In this document: positions 4,807-6,916 of the stretch, piece after piece
Numbering within the stretch: the stretch's first letter is position 1
How the letters are laid out: every line of letters starts with the position of its first letter
The notes under the pieces: model-generated
What the model was told of the DNA's origin: nothing
What the model saw: only the letters and a program-made list of their open reading frames with translations
The model's database searches: none
Translations under genes and position numbers: made by a program
DNA from: an uncultured Paraglaciecola sp.
GTDB lineage: Bacteria; Pseudomonadota; Gammaproteobacteria; Enterobacterales; Alteromonadaceae
Length of the DNA stretch: 6,916 nucleotides
Direction of reading: 5' to 3'
Assembly: GCA_905479025.1 (NCBI GenBank)
Contig: CAJQKX010000009.1
Location: 1 to 6,916 of the forward strand

Positions 4807-6534
4807 TCAAAGACCATATGTATAACTGAGTAGAGTTAACACTATGCTCGAATAACAAATGGATATGGGTAATCCAAACTTTATAAAGTGTTTGAATTTA
4901 TAATTACTGGCGCTAAATACCAATAGATTCGTTTGGTAACCATAGGGTGACATAAAGCTGGCGCTGGCGGCAAAAGCAACGGCCAGTGCAAAAGGCATAA
5001 TCGGTACGCCTAGGGTTTGAACAAGTCCATAGGCTAAGGGAAACATTAGCGCGGCAGCGGCATTGTTGGTAACCAGTTCAGTGAGTATCAAGGTTAAGAC
5101 ATACACCATCACCAGCGCCCATATAGGGCTGACGCTGCTGGCCCATGGGCCAATCAATTGCATAATCTGTTGTATGACACCTGAATTTTCAAGGGCGGTA
5201 GCAAGACTCAGAGCGCCAACAATGACGACTATTAAATTAAGCGGAATATTGCGCTTGATTTCGTTATTGGTTGTTACGCCAGCGATGACCAGCATGGCGA
5301 TAAAAAACAGTAAACCTGTCGCCAAGTTCAATACTGACGTCGCTGCTAAGGCTACGGTAAATAAAAAGCCACCTAAGGTAATCCAATCCTGAGTGCGACT
5401 TAACTTGGTATCCATTTTTTTTTCAGACAGAATAAAAAAGTTTTTAGTGAGGTTATGCTTCTGCATAAAATCTGGGCCGGTAGCAAGTAGTAAAAAATCA
5501 CCAGACTGAAGCTTTATTTCGCCCAGTTTGCCAGATAAGGACTCACCGTCTCGTCTTATTGCAACCACTGCCGCATCAAATAGTGCTCTAAACCCTAGTG
5601 CTTTTAAGGTTTGTCCGATAATTTGTGCCCGATTAGAAATGATCACTTCTGTGAGGTTTTCACGCTCTAGACCGTTTGTCTCTGCAAAGAGTTTTAAGCC
5701 TTTTATGTGGTCTAAGTTGCCTACATGTTGAATATTGCCAGAAAATATTAATTTGTCACCAGACTGAATAACCACATCAGGCGTAACTGGAGTGATAAGT
5801 TTCCCGTCTCTTGATATTTCAATTAAAAACAATTCAGGCAAATTTCGAAGATGATTTTCCTCAACACTTTTGCCAATTAACTCACAGTCGTCTTCTACGT
5901 CTGCATCGATAAAATAACTATTATATTGCGTTTTTTTATTGGCGATCTCTGGCAGCAATGGGGTCATCAAAAACATCAATAAACCGCAACTCAAGCCTGC
6001 TACTAAACCATAGAGTGTGAAATCCCAAAAATTGAAACCTGGGTGACCGTGTTCGATTAAAAAGCTATCCACAATTAAGTTGGTTGATGTGCCAATTAGG
6101 GTCACAGTCCCGCCGAGAATAGCGGAGTACGACAATGGGATAAGTAGTCGAGAGGCATGGTGATACTGGTTTTGTTTCACCGGACCAATCAAACTTGCCA
6201 CTATGGCAGTATTATTTAAAAGTGCAGAAGAGAAAAAGGTCAAACCAAATAGCCGCCAATAACTGGCGTTAAAACTTGCTGTTACTAATGTTCGGCCTAA
6301 ACGTTTGATTAAGGACGTCTTATCTACCGCTGAACTGACCAACAGCAGGAGAACTAAGGTGATTAAACCTTGATTGGTGAAGTTATTAATCACGTCACCA
6401 ATCACCAGCTGTTGGCTAGCAATCAAAGCTAAAAGTGAAGCTGCAAAGATTAAGGATGGGCGCTGGTTAGTGCTCACTAGCGCCAATATAGTTCCGGCAA
6501 AAATAGCCAATACCAGATACTGATCTATATCCAT
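4807..6534 (-). CDS. SLC13-family anion permease with two TrkA-C domains (probable sulfate transporter)
   Basis: A 575-aa inner-membrane protein of the SLC13/DASS-like permease group with internal RCK_C (TrkA_C) domains. The N-terminal membrane half (residues 1-195) carries the paired signatures SALLNNTA (103-110) and GTSTNLIV (148-155). Two cytoplasmic TrkA-C repeats follow (about 207-282 and 290-365), each with the D-x-L-I-F or DFLLL strand pattern after an SGD turn. The second membrane half (about 383-573) repeats the signatures as TELVTNNAAAALMFPL (485-500) and SPYGYQTNLLVF (529-540). The inverted repeat halves with Asn-Thr motifs form the ion and substrate site in this superfamily. It starts 32 bp after the cysN stop on the same strand, so the two are very likely cotranscribed, and sulfate is the natural guess for substrate. 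The ATG at 6534 gives the expected N-terminal helix, but its ribosome binding site is weak (UAAG), suggesting coupling to cysN translation. Sulfite, thiosulfate or another anion is possible. Confidence 0.9.
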   Translation of the reverse strand: MDIDQYLVLAIFAGTILALVSTNQRPSLIFAASLLALIASQQLVIGDVINNFTNQGLITLVLLLLVSSAVDKTSLIKRLGRTLVTASFNASYWRLFGLTFFSSALLNNTAIVASLIGPVKQNQYHHASRLLIPLSYSAILGGTVTLIGTSTNLIVDSFLIEHGHPGFNFWDFTLYGLVAGLSCGLLMFLMTPLLPEIANKKTQYNSYFIDADVEDDCELIGKSVEENHLRNLPELFLIEISRDGKLITPVTPDVVIQSGDKLIFSGNIQHVGNLDHIKGLKLFAETNGLERENLTEVIISNRAQIIGQTLKALGFRALFDAAVVAIRRDGESLSGKLGEIKLQSGDFLLLATGPDFMQKHNLTKNFFILSEKKMDTKLSRTQDWITLGGFLFTVALAATSVLNLATGLLFFIAMLVIAGVTTNNEIKRNIPLNLIVVIVGALSLATALENSGVIQQIMQLIGPWASSVSPIWALVMVYVLTLILTELVTNNAAAALMFPLAYGLVQTLGVPIMPFALAVAFAASASFMSPYGYQTNLLVFSASNYKFKHFIKFGLPISICYSSIVLTLLSYTYGL

Positions 6535-6566
6535 TTCATCTTATTCTTATTAAGGTTGGCTAAGGA

Positions 6567-6916
6567 TTACAGTTTACTGATATCGGTCGCATTCCAATGC
6601 GGAAAATGCTTCCTGACCAAGTCATTAAATTCTAATTCAAATTCAGAAAATTGTCCTGCATTCGTATCTTCTGCTACGTCGATGATCATACCCGCACCCA
6701 CTGTTCCATTGGTGACTCTATCAATAATGATAAACGCACCTGTAGAGCGGTTTTTGGTGTAGGGATCACAAGCAACAGGCTGAGTCAGTTTGATTTTACC
6801 TACGGCAATTTCATTTAACGCCAGACGAACTGTATTTTTGTGTTCCATCGAGTTTACATCAATTTGATATTCGACTTCGGTGACACTACCGGGTACAAAT
6901 TTTGTCGCAAACTTAA
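6567..6916 (-). CDS. cysN: Sulfate adenylyltransferase subunit 1 (ATP sulfurylase GTPase subunit), C-terminal fragment
   Basis: The frame is open to the window edge, so only the last 115 residues are visible; the ATG at 6848 is internal. With CysD, CysN forms ATP sulfurylase, which makes adenosine 5'-phosphosulfate from ATP and sulfate, driven by GTP hydrolysis, as the first step of assimilatory sulfate reduction in the cytoplasm. The visible part is the EF-Tu-like C-terminal beta domain: VEYQIDVNS, LALNEIAVGKI, DPYTKNRSTGAFIIIDR, TVGAGMI and the ending FNDLVRKHFPHWNATD. This lines up closely with the E. coli CysN tail (ALVRRHFPHWGARD) as I remember it. The P-loop GTPase domain is outside the window. 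The SLC13 permease follows 32 bp downstream on the same strand, forming a sulfate uptake and activation operon. Confidence 0.95.
   Translation of the reverse strand, partial: KFATKFVPGSVTEVEYQIDVNSMEHKNTVRLALNEIAVGKIKLTQPVACDPYTKNRSTGAFIIIDRVTNGTVGAGMIIDVAEDTNAGQFSEFELEFNDLVRKHFPHWNATDISKL

Noticed and set aside
5063..5731. Two open frames on the + strand (5063-5392 and 5528-5731)
   Set aside because: They lie opposite the well-supported permease gene and have no family features.
6556..6762. + strand frame over the cysN end
   Set aside because: Antisense shadow of the clearly recognisable CysN C-terminus.

Overview
The window looks like chromosome from an AT-rich marine gammaproteobacterium, probably of the Alteromonadales (Alteromonas/Glaciecola/Colwellia-like). 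This is inferred from low GC, from gammaproteobacterial-type PpiC and CysN proteins, and from a SLC13/TrkA-C permease placed directly behind cysN. No phage genes, transposase, CRISPR array or rRNA/tRNA gene could be recognised.

Left part (1-1663, + strand): the last 96 codons of a CocE/NonD (peptidase S15-like) hydrolase, a roughly 460-bp noncoding stretch with several inverted repeats, then a small cytoplasmic parvulin, ppiC. ppiC has a good sigma70-type promoter and a hairpin/T-tract terminator. A separately transcribed GNAT acetyltransferase follows.

Middle (1664-4806): a minus-strand 2OG-Fe(II) oxygenase (1949-2659) with all expected metal and cosubstrate residues is followed by about 2.1 kb of gene-poor DNA. 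That stretch contains a perfect-phase 12-bp minisatellite (six units), one convincing small two-helix membrane protein (3206-3394), and a full-length but heavily decayed SAM-dependent methyltransferase pseudogene on the minus strand (3479-4220). The pseudogene can be reconstructed from motif I to its conserved C-terminus across three stop codons and about four frameshifts. Two further short disrupted frames (4235-4402 minus, 4441-4662 plus) suggest that the whole 3.4-4.7 kb stretch is decaying.

Right part (4807-6916, minus strand): a sulfate-assimilation operon fragment. It holds the C-terminal 115 codons of cysN (ATP sulfurylase large subunit) and, 32 bp downstream, a 575-aa SLC13-type permease with two TrkA-C/RCK-C domains. 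The pair implies uptake of sulfate (or a related anion) coupled to its activation to APS. The cysC that often follows such a permease is absent; a strong but orphan Shine-Dalgarno sequence lies just past the permease stop, where the degraded zone begins.

I do not see a clear new multi-gene system. The most informative observations are the reconstructed pseudogene, the minisatellite and the truncated cys operon.
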